Assembly: GCA_039815685.1 (NCBI GenBank) | Contig: JBCBYV010000011.1 | Span: 1-64,000 of the forward strand | Direction of reading: 5' to 3' | Length of the DNA: 64,000 bases | DNA from: Thermohalobaculum sp039815685 | Lineage (GTDB): Bacteria; Pseudomonadota; Alphaproteobacteria; Rhodobacterales; Rhodobacteraceae | Shown here: one piece after another, positions 36,397-44,905 of the stretch | How the letters are laid out: the number at the start of each line of letters is the position of its first letter | Numbering within the stretch: the first letter of the stretch is position 1 | Program-made: the position numbers and the translations under genes | The notes under the pieces: model-generated | Told to the model about the DNA's origin: nothing | Seen by the model: the letters and a program-made list of their open reading frames with translations, nothing else | Databases searched by the model: none

Positions 36397-37866
36397 TCAT
36401 GCCCCGCCCGTCAGCACCCAGTAGACGGCGGCGAGAAAGAGGGTCGAGAGAAGCGAGAAGCGCCAGTTCCAGAACCATGTCATCGCACGGCCGCGATGGC
36501 CGGTCGATTGCTCGATCATGAGCACGACGGTAGCGAAGGGTGACGTCGTCATCGAGAGCGCCCAGCCGCAGGAGATGGCGAGGGCGGCCCAGGTCACATC
36601 CGCCGGGATCGTAGGCAGCTCGGCGATCAGGCTGCCGATGAAGACCGCCATCATGATGGGGCTGAGCGCCAACTGGCTGAGAACGGCGACGCTGACCGAA
36701 AGGGCGAGGAGGAAGAGCCAGCCGGGCATGAGGCCGAGCCCGATGAACTCGGCCCATTCGGCCGAGGGGATGATGCCCGCCGCCGCGCGCCCGATGAAGC
36801 CCGAGCAGGCGAGCGTCACCGCCAGGGGAGCGGCGCCCGGCAGGTAGGCGCGCAGGATCGCCGCCGCGCGCCCGGCTGCGGCGCGCGCGCGGGTCGTGGG
36901 CGATCCGTCGACCTGCAGGCCCAGCCAACCGAGCATGATGATCGGACTTGCCATCATCAGCCCGAAGACGACCGAGCCGCCGAAGATCGCCATGGCCGAG
37001 AGCGTGAGGCCGAGGAGCGCGAGAGCCACGCCCGCGAACTGCGCGTAGGCGGCCTGCGGAAAGGGTGGTGCGGCCGCAGGGGCGTTGGCGGCAAGCCGGC
37101 GGCGCACCGCGGCCCAGGTCCAGCGGTCCTCCGCCCAGCCGATCAAGACTATGCCCATCGCGATGGCGAAGGCGACGGCGATCCAGGGCAGCCGCTCCGC
37201 GTCGGGCAGCAGGGTCGCGAGCACCACCGGCGCCACCGCCGTCGGGGACCAGACAACGGCCCAGGCGAAGCCACGCAGCATGGCGGTGAGCTGGCGACGC
37301 TCCCGAATGGGCTGGAGGGCGTCCCCTGCGTTCGCCTCCGAGCCACCACGGATGAGCGGGGTCAGCAGGCTCACAGTGCCGAGATTGAAGAGCTGCGCCA
37401 TGAAATGCGTGCCGAGAAAGATCGAGAAATAGCGCCGGCCGGAAGGCTGCTTCGTGAGGTAGAGCCCGCAGTCGCGGATCGCCCGCGAAGTCGCGGCGGC
37501 CTGCTGGATCAGGCCGATGAGCAGGATAAAGGCCATCAGAAAGGCTGCCTGATCGAAGGCGCTGCGCAGCACCGCGCTCGGATCCTCCGCGAGCCAGAGC
37601 GCAAGGCCGACCAGCGTCGCGCAGAAGGTGAGCAGATAGACCTCGCGAAGCCCGAAGCGCGGGAAGGTCAGGCAGGCAACCGCAATCACCGCGATGTCCG
37701 CGGCCCAGTTCGCAAGGCCGAGGCCCGTGGCGAGGTAGAGAAGCTCCGAGCCCATGACCGTGAGGAGCGCGACGGTGACGGCGCGGTCGAGCCCGGACCG
37801 GCTCGGGCCCGCGCGCGGTGACGCGGGCAGTTCGGCGTCGCGAAGGGTCGGGTCGGGCGTCGGCAT
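36397..37866 (-). CDS. Multi-pass membrane protein, transporter-like, unidentified
   Basis: The protein has 489 residues with about 11-12 hydrophobic segments, for example VTVALLTVMGSELLYLATGL, FLMAFILLIGLIQQAA, VVFGLMMASPIIMLGWLGL and LLALSVSVAVLSQLALSPIM. Two related-looking halves, each with a polar GTHFMAQLFNLGTVSLLTPL-like or LSQLALSPIMMAVFIGSLIA stretch, suggest an ion-transporter-superfamily fold with internal symmetry. I cannot name the family. I chose the ATG at 37866 because the frame upstream has no membrane-protein character. It is divergent from the PLP decarboxylase gene. Confidence 0.8.
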   Translation of the reverse strand: MPTPDPTLRDAELPASPRAGPSRSGLDRAVTVALLTVMGSELLYLATGLGLANWAADIAVIAVACLTFPRFGLREVYLLTFCATLVGLALWLAEDPSAVLRSAFDQAAFLMAFILLIGLIQQAAATSRAIRDCGLYLTKQPSGRRYFSIFLGTHFMAQLFNLGTVSLLTPLIRGGSEANAGDALQPIRERRQLTAMLRGFAWAVVWSPTAVAPVVLATLLPDAERLPWIAVAFAIAMGIVLIGWAEDRWTWAAVRRRLAANAPAAAPPFPQAAYAQFAGVALALLGLTLSAMAIFGGSVVFGLMMASPIIMLGWLGLQVDGSPTTRARAAAGRAAAILRAYLPGAAPLAVTLACSGFIGRAAAGIIPSAEWAEFIGLGLMPGWLFLLALSVSVAVLSQLALSPIMMAVFIGSLIAELPTIPADVTWAALAISCGWALSMTTSPFATVVLMIEQSTGHRGRAMTWFWNWRFSLLSTLFLAAVYWVLTGGA

Positions 37867-38111
37867 GGGAGCCTGTTTGGACAGGGGCGGGGCAGGCGTG
37901 GGGCAAGTGCAGAGGCGGTGATGAGCCTGCATCAAACCATGGCATCCGGCGCGCGGCCAGCGCTCTTCCCCGCCAGTATGGAGGCCAGGATGGAGGGCCG
38001 AGTGCTCTCCGATTGTCGTTCGAGGCCGGAGCGGCACGCCACGCTCTCGAAACCGGGGCAACCCTTGTGCGACAGATAGGGCGCAGTGCGAGACCGATCC
38101 AAGGGGAGAGC

Positions 38112-39233
38112 ATGAACGAATGGCCCGAGACGTTGCCCGAGACGCTCCCGGATGGCGGGCTCGGCGAGGACGCGGTGCTCGAGCGGCTGCGTCCTGTCAT
38201 GATGGCACGTTCCGCAGCCCTCGGCGGTGGGGTGGCCTTTGCCCATATGGACCCTGCCCCGCCGAGGATCGCGGCGGAGGTCGCGGGGCTGAACGCGGCA
38301 CTCAACCAGAACCTCCTCCATCCCGATCTGAGCCCGTTGGCGACAGCGGCGGAGGCGCGGATGATCGGCTGGCTCGCGCCTGCCTTCGGCATGAGTGCGG
38401 GGCATATGTGCGGCGGCTCGACGCTCGCCAACCTGACGGCGCTGTGGGCCGCGCGGGAGCATGGGGCGCGCCGCGTCGTCGCCTCGGTGGAGGCGCATCT
38501 CTCGGTGGCGAAGGCTGCGCATATCCTCGGCATGACCTATGAGCCGGTGGCGGTGGATGCGGTAGGCCGGCTCGACGCGGGCGCGTTGCCCGGACTTGTG
38601 GATGCGGCGCTGGTGCTGACGGCGGGAAGCACGGGGCGCGGGGTGGTAGACCCGCTCGCGCGCCCCGCGAACTGCCGCTGGCTTCATGTGGACGCAGCCT
38701 GGGCCGGGCCGCTCCGGCTGACGCGCCATGCCGGCCTGCTCGACGGGATCGAGGCGGCGGACAGCGTCGCGATCTCCGCCCACAAATGGCTCTTTCAGCC
38801 GAAGGACAGCGCCCTCGTGCTGTTCCGCGATCCCGCGGCGGAGGCGTCGGTGAGTTTCGGCGGTGGCTATCTCGCCCGGCCCAACACCGGCGTGCAGGGA
38901 TCGCGCGGCGCGGTGGCGCTCACGCTCCTCGCCACGCTCCTTGCCTGGGGACGGGAGGGTCTGGCCGCCCGGCTCGAGCGCTGCGTCGCCGCGGCCGAGG
39001 CGCTGGCCGCCCGGATCGACGCGGATCCGCGGCTGATCCTGCGCCAACCGGCGGCCACAGGCGTCCTGAACTGGCGACCCGCGGCAGGCGATGCAGCGGC
39101 TTTGGCGGAGCGTCTGCGCGGCACGAGTTCGACGCTACGGACGACCGAGGCGCTCTGGCTGCGGCAGGTGGCGGCGAACCCCGAGGCCGATATCGATGCG
39201 ATCTGGGCGCGCATCGAGGGCGCGCTCGGATAG
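38112..39233 (+). CDS. PLP-dependent group II decarboxylase-family enzyme
   Basis: This 373-residue fold-type I PLP enzyme resembles glutamate/2,4-diaminobutyrate/tyrosine decarboxylases but is shorter than the usual 450-550 residues. The cofactor pocket is visible in MCGGSTLANLTALWAARE (phosphate region), HVDAAWAGPLRL (the Asp that pairs with the pyridine nitrogen) and SAHKWLFQPKDSALVLF (the Schiff-base Lys). GGGGAGAGC precedes the start at 38112. A two-gene unit with the aldolase 152 bp downstream is possible. The substrate amino acid cannot be told from sequence. Confidence 0.87.
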   Translation: MNEWPETLPETLPDGGLGEDAVLERLRPVMMARSAALGGGVAFAHMDPAPPRIAAEVAGLNAALNQNLLHPDLSPLATAAEARMIGWLAPAFGMSAGHMCGGSTLANLTALWAAREHGARRVVASVEAHLSVAKAAHILGMTYEPVAVDAVGRLDAGALPGLVDAALVLTAGSTGRGVVDPLARPANCRWLHVDAAWAGPLRLTRHAGLLDGIEAADSVAISAHKWLFQPKDSALVLFRDPAAEASVSFGGGYLARPNTGVQGSRGAVALTLLATLLAWGREGLAARLERCVAAAEALAARIDADPRLILRQPAATGVLNWRPAAGDAAALAERLRGTSSTLRTTEALWLRQVAANPEADIDAIWARIEGALG

Positions 39234-39384
39234 AGGCCCGGACCGAGGCTTGGGGGCAAGGCCCGCGCCACGGTCCTTGTGCGCCGCCTCCCGACGCGCC
39301 ATCGTCGCGCAGCAAGAAGCGCGGGGCAGCCCGTCACCGCGCCGCCGACGCGTCCCGCGTTCGAGCCCCCTGGGAGGAGCCGTC

Positions 39385-40149
39385 ATGAACCCCACCGGCC
39401 TGCGCGCCCGCATCCTCGCCCGCGAGCCGCTCTGCGGCACTTTCGTCAAGACGCCGAGCCATGAGATGATGGAGCTTCTGGCGATGAGCGGGCTCGATTT
39501 CGTCTGCCTCGATGCCGAGCACGCGGCCTTCGACCGGGCGCGCATGGATCTCTGCCTCGCCATGGCGCGGGCGCTGGATCTGCCGGCGCTGGTGCGGGTG
39601 CCGGAAGGGACGGCCGCGCAGGTGCTGATGGCGCTCGACAGCGGGGCCGTGGGCGTCGTGGTGCCCCATTGCTACTCGGTCGAGAAGGCCGAGGCCGTCG
39701 CGCGCGCGGCACATTTCGGGGAGGGCGGGCGCGGTTTCGCGGGCTCCACCCGCTGGGCGGGCTTTGCAACGAAGCCGATGGCAGACGTGCTGGCCATGGA
39801 CGACGAAGCGGTGGTGCTCGGCCAGATCGAGGAGCCGGAGGGCGTGGCCGCGGTGGATGCGATCGCGGCCGTCGAGGGCATGGACGGGCTTTTCGTGGGC
39901 CCCGCCGACCTCGCCGTCTGCTATGGTGTCACGGATATCGCCGACGCGAAGGTCCGCGATGCCATCGGCAAGGTCGGCGCCGCAGCGGCGGCGCATGGCA
40001 AGGCTGCCGTGACCTTCGCCCCCTCCCCCGCGATGACCGAGCCGCTCCGCGCGCTCGGCGTCAGCATGTTCTTCTTCGCCTCCGAGCACGCCTGGATCCT
40101 GCAGGGCGCGCGCGCCTGCGTCGCCGACTTCAAGGCGGCCCTCGGCTGA
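39385..40149 (+). CDS. HpcH/HpaI-family aldolase
   Basis: This 254-residue class II pyruvate-type aldolase reversibly splits 2-keto-3-deoxy sugar acids or 4-hydroxy-2-oxoacids using a divalent metal. Signature stretches are LCGTFVKTPSHEMMELLAMSGLDFVCLDAEHA (the catalytic His normally found in this region is replaced or shifted), GAVGVVVPHCYSVEKAEAVA, and the metal-binding Glu/Asp pair in GQIEEPEGV and GLFVGPADLAVCYG. The start at 39385 follows GGAGGAG. With the dehydratase at 34550 it could form a sugar-acid route to pyruvate plus an aldehyde; the linkage is only by proximity. Confidence 0.88.
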   Translation: MNPTGLRARILAREPLCGTFVKTPSHEMMELLAMSGLDFVCLDAEHAAFDRARMDLCLAMARALDLPALVRVPEGTAAQVLMALDSGAVGVVVPHCYSVEKAEAVARAAHFGEGGRGFAGSTRWAGFATKPMADVLAMDDEAVVLGQIEEPEGVAAVDAIAAVEGMDGLFVGPADLAVCYGVTDIADAKVRDAIGKVGAAAAAHGKAAVTFAPSPAMTEPLRALGVSMFFFASEHAWILQGARACVADFKAALG

Positions 40150-40416
40150 TCCGGTTGAGCGACCTCGCGGAGGGTGGCGCGTTTGGCACGCCGCGCGAAG
40201 ACCGCGCCCGCGCCCACCCGCGTCAGTGTTGCCGCTGGTTGATGAACAACTGGCGAACTTCCGGCGACAGATGTTCACTATATGTTTCTATTCGGCGATG
40301 TATTCTGACGTGGGAGGGGGCGGTCATGGACATGCCCGTGAAGGGAACCCTCGGAGCGTGCGACGCGCACCGCTGAGTTGACGGGGACGGGTCGAGATCC
40401 TATCCCCTCGCGGAGG

Positions 40417-40490
40417 GCGGGCATGGTGAAATGGTATCACACGAGCCTTCCAAGCTCTTGGTGCGGGTTCGATTCCCGCTGCCCGCTCCA
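40417..40490 (+). tRNA. tRNA-Gly (anticodon TCC)
   Basis: A complete 74-nt cloverleaf can be drawn. The acceptor is GCGGGCA pairing with TGCCCGC, followed by discriminator T and encoded CCA. The D-arm contains AATGGTA, the anticodon loop is CTTCCAA with anticodon TCC, and the T-arm is GCGGG-TTCGATT-CCCGC. It reads GGA codons. The bottom anticodon pair looks mismatched (C-T). No duplicated 3' end suggesting an integrated element was seen nearby. Confidence 0.93.
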
Positions 40491-40535
40491 CCCCTACAGA
40501 CCGTGTCGCGAGGTTGAGGCGTCTCGCGGCATCGC

Positions 40536-41273
40536 TCAGGGGGCGAATTCCTCGCCCTGCCAGTCGAAGAGCCGGCCGCTTTGCGCAGACTGCAGGCTCG
40601 AGAGGACGCTGAGGAGGTGGCCCGCCGTCACGTCCGGCTCGAAAAGGTCGTCCTCCTTCACGAAATTCCGGAAGGGTGCCGAGAGCGGGGTCGCCACCGT
40701 TCCAGGCTGGAGGCCCGCGATCACGAGGTGCTTCCGCCGCCGCGCCTCCTCGATCGCGAGGCATTTAAGGAGCTGGTTCAGCGCCGCCTTCGAGGCGCGA
40801 TAAGCGTACCACCCGCCCGCCTCGTTGTCGGAGACGGAGCCGACGCGCGCGGAGAGCGCTGCGAAGACCGCGGGTTCCTGACGCGGCAGGCGCGGCAGGA
40901 AATGCTGCGCGACAAGCGCGGGGCCCGTTGCGTTCACGGCGAAGGAGCGGGCGAAGGCCGCGGCGTCGAGGTCGCGCCAGGTCTTCTCTGGCTGCATCGC
41001 ACTGTCATGCAGCAGCCCGGTCGCGACGATCACGAGGCGGAGGCCTTCGCCCAGGGTCTCCGCCGCGGCGGCGATGGTCTCGGGCGCCTCGAGATCGATC
41101 CGACCGGCCACGACCTTCTCGCCCTCGGGCACACGGCCCGACCGGCTGAAGGCGTGGACGCGGCTGACGCGGCCCATGCCGTCGAGGGCCCGTACGAAGG
41201 CCGCACCGATGCCGCCCGACGCGCCGATCACGGCCGCCTCGAACCCCTCACCCAGATGCGCGAAATCCGTCAT
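40536..41273 (-). CDS. Short-chain dehydrogenase/reductase
   Basis: This 245-residue Rossmann-fold oxidoreductase has the NAD(P) motif GASGGIGAAFVRAL near the N-terminus, the NATG-like stretch FAVNATGPALVAQHFLP, and catalytic Ser/Tyr/Lys in LSARVGSVSDNEAGGWYAYRASKAALNQLLKCL. The C-terminal AGLQPGTVATPLSAPF resembles the CsgA/YgfF-like subgroup. It ends 46 bp from tRNA-Gly on the opposite strand. It lies downstream of the small membrane protein's divergent neighbourhood with no clear pathway partner. Confidence 0.9.
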   Translation of the reverse strand: MTDFAHLGEGFEAAVIGASGGIGAAFVRALDGMGRVSRVHAFSRSGRVPEGEKVVAGRIDLEAPETIAAAAETLGEGLRLVIVATGLLHDSAMQPEKTWRDLDAAAFARSFAVNATGPALVAQHFLPRLPRQEPAVFAALSARVGSVSDNEAGGWYAYRASKAALNQLLKCLAIEEARRRKHLVIAGLQPGTVATPLSAPFRNFVKEDDLFEPDVTAGHLLSVLSSLQSAQSGRLFDWQGEEFAP

Positions 41274-41350
41274 GGCGCGGGAGGTGCGGCGACGCTGAAC
41301 CCGGTCAAGCCGCTCGCGTCCGATAGCCGCGTGATCGGGTGCGAGAGCCT

Positions 41351-41956
41351 TCAGCCGACGGAGGGGGCGATCACCGCATAGCTTGCGGCCGCAAGCCCAA
41401 GGGCAAACGCGAAGAGAGCGGCATAGGCCAGCCGTTTGCTCCGCTCGAGCGACGCCTTCGCGCCCGTGAACTTCGCCTCGCCCCGCAGCTCCAGCGCCGT
41501 GCGTTCCTCCGCCCGCTGCCGCTCGCTGCCGAAACGGAAGAGCCGTTCGAGCGCCTGGCGCTTCAGCCGCCGCGCCTGCGCAAAGCGCTGCTGCGCCCAG
41601 AGCCCGAGGACCGAGGCCGTGCCCGCCGAGAGCAGCCCACCGCCCCAGGCCACCAGCGCAAGGACCGTCGGCATGAGCGCGGGCGGCGAGGCGGCCCCCG
41701 TCTCCGCCAGCGCACCGTAGAGGCCGAGAAATGCGGCCGCCGCGCCGCCGTTCAGCAGCACGAGCGTGCGCAGAACCTCCTGCTCGTAGGCCGCCGCCCC
41801 ACGGTTGAGCTCAAGCTCGAGTTCGCGATCGAGCGCGTATTTGGCGCGCAGGAAGCTCTCCTCGGCCTGGGAGAGATGCGGTAAGGGCTGCACCTCGGGC
41901 GTCGCCCCCGCTGGGGCGTTTCCGTCGCTACCGTCCTTTGCCGCCATCCTCGCCAC
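41351..41956 (-). CDS. Membrane protein of unknown function, four helices
   Basis: This protein of about 200 residues has a charged N-terminal region (HLSQAEESFLRAKYALDREL) and hydrophobic segments near VLRTLVLLNGGAAAAFLGLYGAL, LMPTVLALVAWGGGLLSAGTASVLGLW and LAYAALFAFALGLAAASYAVI. Long basic amphipathic linkers (QRFAQARRLKRQALERLFRF) separate them. The start may be GTG at 41956 or ATG at 41947, both close to a G-rich site. I do not recognise a named family. It could be an SLATT-like or other small two-hairpin membrane protein. Confidence 0.65.
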   Translation of the reverse strand: MARMAAKDGSDGNAPAGATPEVQPLPHLSQAEESFLRAKYALDRELELELNRGAAAYEQEVLRTLVLLNGGAAAAFLGLYGALAETGAASPPALMPTVLALVAWGGGLLSAGTASVLGLWAQQRFAQARRLKRQALERLFRFGSERQRAEERTALELRGEAKFTGAKASLERSKRLAYAALFAFALGLAAASYAVIAPSVG

Positions 41957-42010
41957 CCCCCAAAGCGCGCGCAGCGGCAGCTTCCTCCGCGGCGGCTCGG
42001 CAGTAAAGGG

Positions 42011-43234
42011 TCACGCGCGCGCGACCGCAGCACCGGTCGAGAGCATCGCCTCGATCTCATCCTCCGCGAACCCAGCCTCGGCCAGAACCTCGGCGGTGTG
42101 CTCGCCGAGCCGCGGGGCGGGTCGGCGCACGCTGCCGGGCGTGTCGTGGAAGGTCACGGGCAGGCCGAGGGTATCGACCGGGCCGGCCACGGGGTGCTCG
42201 GTCTCGGTCACCATGCCCCGGGCGCGCGCCTGGGGATCGGCCTGCATCTCGCGGATCGAGAGCACGGGGCCCGCGGGCAAGCCGCCCTCCTCCATCACCG
42301 CCAACCACTCTGCCGTCGCGCGCCCGCGCAGCACCGCGTTCAGCGCCTCGGCCAGCACCTCCCGGTTCGCAATGCGGTCGGCATTGCTGAGAAAGCGCGG
42401 ATCCTCCGCCAGCCCCGGCGCGCCGATCAGCGCCACCAACCGCTCCCAGTTCCGCTGGTTCGCAGCCCCGATATTGATCCAGCCATCCGCCGTCTCGAAG
42501 GCCTGGTAGGGCGCGTTGAGCGGATGGGCCGAGCCCATCGGCCCCGGGCTTTCCTCGGTCGCGAAGGCGATGGCGGACTGCCAGTAGGTATGGGTGATGG
42601 CGGCCTCGAAGAGCGAGGTGTCGACGCGCTGTCCCTCCCCCGTCTCGCGACGCCTGTACACGGCCGCAAGCGCCCCGATGGCCGCGAGGATGCCAGCCGT
42701 GATGTCCGAGACGGGTGCGCCGACCTTCACCGGCGGGCGGCCCGGCCCCTCCCCGGTAATGCTCATGAGCCCGCCCATGCCTTGCGCGATCAGGTCGAAC
42801 CCCGCTCGCTCTGCGTAAGGCCCCGTCCGCCCGAAGCCCGAGATCTCCACATAGACAAGGCCCGGATTGCGCGCCTTCAGCGCCTCGTAGCCGAGGCCGA
42901 GCTTCTCCATCGTACCGAGCCGGTAGTTCTCAATTACGATATCCGCGCCGTCGAGGAGCCGCAGCAGCGCCGCCCGCGCCGTCTCCTGCTTGAGGTCGAG
43001 GGAGATGCCGCGCTTGTTGCGGTTCATCATCATGAAGGCCGCACTCTCGCCCGCGATGGTCGGCGGCACCATGCGCCGGCTGTCATCGCCGCCGGGACGC
43101 TCGACCTTGATCACGTCGGCGCCCATATCCGCCAGCATCAGCCCGCAGACGGGCCCGGCCATGATGTGCGAAAGCTCGACCACGCGGAGGCCGTCGAGCG
43201 GGCCTTTCGGGCGGGCCGGGGCGGCGTCGCTCAT
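42011..43234 (-). CDS. Class III (CaiB/BaiF) CoA-transferase
   Basis: This 407-residue enzyme transfers CoA between acyl groups through a covalent Asp intermediate. The opening is GPLDGLRVVELSHIMAGPVCGLMLADMGADVIKVERPGGDD, and the catalytic Asp is in GFGRTGPYAERAGFDLIAQGMGG. The C-terminal half has the usual ANREVLAEALNAVL and AGPVLSIREM segments. Its ATG overlaps the TGA of the preceding hydratase by 4 bp (43231-43234), so translation is coupled. Together the two genes suggest activation and hydration in breakdown of a carboxylic acid. Confidence 0.94.
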   Translation of the reverse strand: MSDAAPARPKGPLDGLRVVELSHIMAGPVCGLMLADMGADVIKVERPGGDDSRRMVPPTIAGESAAFMMMNRNKRGISLDLKQETARAALLRLLDGADIVIENYRLGTMEKLGLGYEALKARNPGLVYVEISGFGRTGPYAERAGFDLIAQGMGGLMSITGEGPGRPPVKVGAPVSDITAGILAAIGALAAVYRRRETGEGQRVDTSLFEAAITHTYWQSAIAFATEESPGPMGSAHPLNAPYQAFETADGWINIGAANQRNWERLVALIGAPGLAEDPRFLSNADRIANREVLAEALNAVLRGRATAEWLAVMEEGGLPAGPVLSIREMQADPQARARGMVTETEHPVAGPVDTLGLPVTFHDTPGSVRRPAPRLGEHTAEVLAEAGFAEDEIEAMLSTGAAVARA

Positions 43235-44007
43235 CGTCCCTTCCACCCGGGCGCGCGCTTCGAGAGAAAGGCGTCCATGCCCTCCTTGAAGTCCGCGGAC
43301 ATGTAGGCAAGCGAGACGAGATCCGCATCGTCCGCGCCGGGGCCCTCGGCAAAGGCGCGGCGCAGGCCCTCCTTGGTGGCACGGAGCGTGAGGGGCGCCA
43401 TGCCGGCGAGGTGGCGCGCCAGTTCCTGCGCCCGCGCGGCCACGGCCTCGGCATCCGGCAAGACCTCGGTAACAAGGCCGAGGCGCAACCCCTCCTCCGC
43501 CTCGATCAGCCGGGCGGTGAAGATCATCTCGCGCACGCGCCCTGCCCCCATCAGCGCAGAAAGCCGGGCGAGGTTCTTGATGCTGAGACAGTTGCCGAGG
43601 GTGCGCGCAATGGGAAAGCCGAATTTGAGGCGCGCATCGCTGATCCGGATGTCGCAGCACCCCGCGATGGCGGCCCCACCCCCGGTACAGGCCCCGGTGA
43701 CTGCCGCGATCGTCGGCAGCGGGCAGCGTTCGATGGCGTCGAAGACGGCCTCCATCCGGTGCTCGTAGCCCCAGGCATCCTCGGGCGTCGAAAAGCCGCG
43801 GAACTGCGCCATATCCGTGCCCGCCGCGAAAGCCCGGCCCCCAGCGCCGGTCACGACAATGGCCTTGACCGAGCCATCGGTGGGCGCAGCCCGGCAAATG
43901 TCCGCCAGCCCGTCATACATCGCATAAGTCAGGGCATTGCGGCTCTCAGGACGGTTGAACGTGACCGTCGCAATCCCGTCTTCCACAGTGTGTAGCAACT
44001 CGCTCAT
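43231..44007 (-). CDS. Enoyl-CoA hydratase/isomerase (crotonase family)
   Basis: This 258-residue crotonase-fold protein binds acyl-CoA thioesters. Oxyanion-hole segments are GRAFAAGTDMAQFRGF and GACTGGGAAIAGCCDIRISDA. The later LARLSALMGAGRVREMIFTARLI matches the catalytic loop and helix. The start at 44007 follows GGAGGGCGCG. It is the first gene of a two-gene operon with the CoA-transferase. The precise reaction (hydration, dehydration or isomerisation) cannot be fixed from sequence. Confidence 0.93.
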   Translation of the reverse strand: MSELLHTVEDGIATVTFNRPESRNALTYAMYDGLADICRAAPTDGSVKAIVVTGAGGRAFAAGTDMAQFRGFSTPEDAWGYEHRMEAVFDAIERCPLPTIAAVTGACTGGGAAIAGCCDIRISDARLKFGFPIARTLGNCLSIKNLARLSALMGAGRVREMIFTARLIEAEEGLRLGLVTEVLPDAEAVAARAQELARHLAGMAPLTLRATKEGLRRAFAEGPGADDADLVSLAYMSADFKEGMDAFLSKRAPGWKGR

Positions 44008-44095
44008 CGCGCCCTCCGGTTCAGACCGTGTCTGCACCGTCGAACGCAAAGCGGCAAGCTTGGAACTGGGCGGGCGCGCGGCGCCGCGGCCGCTG

Positions 44096-44812
44096 TCAGA
44101 TGCTTCTGCGGGAGACGTAGGCGAAGGCGCCAAGGGCCGCGATCAGGAACCAATGGCCCGCAGGAAGCGGCACGGCCGTCGCTGTGAAGACGCCTTGGAT
44201 GTTCACAGTATTCACCGCGTTCTCGAGCGTCAGGATCTGGTTCACCACCTGATTGCTGCCATTAAGGAAGCCGTTCACATTGAAGCCGTAGGTGACGCCG
44301 AGAAAATCGATCGTGACATCGGGCACGTTGACCTGCGTGAGCGTCACCTGGTCCGGGCAGGGACTGACTCCGCCGGCCGCGCAAGGGTTCGCGTTATTGG
44401 TTGTCTCAAGGTGACCGAAGTTGAGCGTGTCGAAGAGCGTGAAGCTCGTGCTCTGGGCACCCTCGCTGATGGTGCCTTGCACGGTGACCACAAGCTCAAC
44501 TTGCGTCGGAATGGTCGCATCAACAATGATCGGGAAGTTGTTGTGCGTGAAATCACCCACAACGACGCTCACATTCGGTGAAAGAGGTCCAAGATTGGGC
44601 GGCGCTGCACCGCTGAAGACGTAACCGCTTCGGCCGGAGCCCGTCGCGGCTGTGCCCCATTCCACGGCGCTGGTGTTCAGCCCTGTGACGGCTGTGTCCG
44701 CCGACGTCCATATGCCGACGACGCTCGTGACATCGACCTGCGCCGCCCCTGCAGGTGCAGCCATCGACATACCCAACAAGGCAGCAAGCCCCGCAAACCT
44801 AGAACGCATCAC
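44096..44812 (-). CDS. THxN-type secreted protein with VPLPA sorting tail
   Basis: This 238-residue exported protein has a signal peptide (MMRSRFAGLAALLGMSMAAPAGA). A beta-rich middle carries THNN in VVVGDFTHNNFPI, as in the THxN family. The C-terminus reads VPLPAGHWFLIAALGAFAYVSRRSI, a VPLPA-type PEP-CTERM-like tail: motif, membrane helix, basic end. Such proteins are processed by an exosortase/rhombosortase-like system and move to the surface or biofilm matrix; no sortase gene is in this window. Two Cys (NPCAAGGVSPC) are close together. Base composition appears lower in GC than its neighbours, hinting at lineage-specific or acquired origin. Confidence 0.8.
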   Translation of the reverse strand: MMRSRFAGLAALLGMSMAAPAGAAQVDVTSVVGIWTSADTAVTGLNTSAVEWGTAATGSGRSGYVFSGAAPPNLGPLSPNVSVVVGDFTHNNFPIIVDATIPTQVELVVTVQGTISEGAQSTSFTLFDTLNFGHLETTNNANPCAAGGVSPCPDQVTLTQVNVPDVTIDFLGVTYGFNVNGFLNGSNQVVNQILTLENAVNTVNIQGVFTATAVPLPAGHWFLIAALGAFAYVSRRSI

Positions 44813-44905
44813 ACGTCTCCGAACAGTCCTTCGAGCAGCTGAGCTAAGGACCGTGCGTGGAGGCAGTTGGGCGGGATTACGGCATCATTCCGGTGTTTCC
44901 CGATA

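Noticed and set aside
40506..40529. Hairpin CGCGAG...CTCGCG downstream of tRNA-Gly as a terminator
   Set aside because: Arms of only 6 bp with a 12-nt loop and no T tract; too weak to call.
40378..40803. Open frame reading through tRNA-Gly
   Set aside because: The segment folds as a complete tRNA and overlaps the SDR gene on the other strand.
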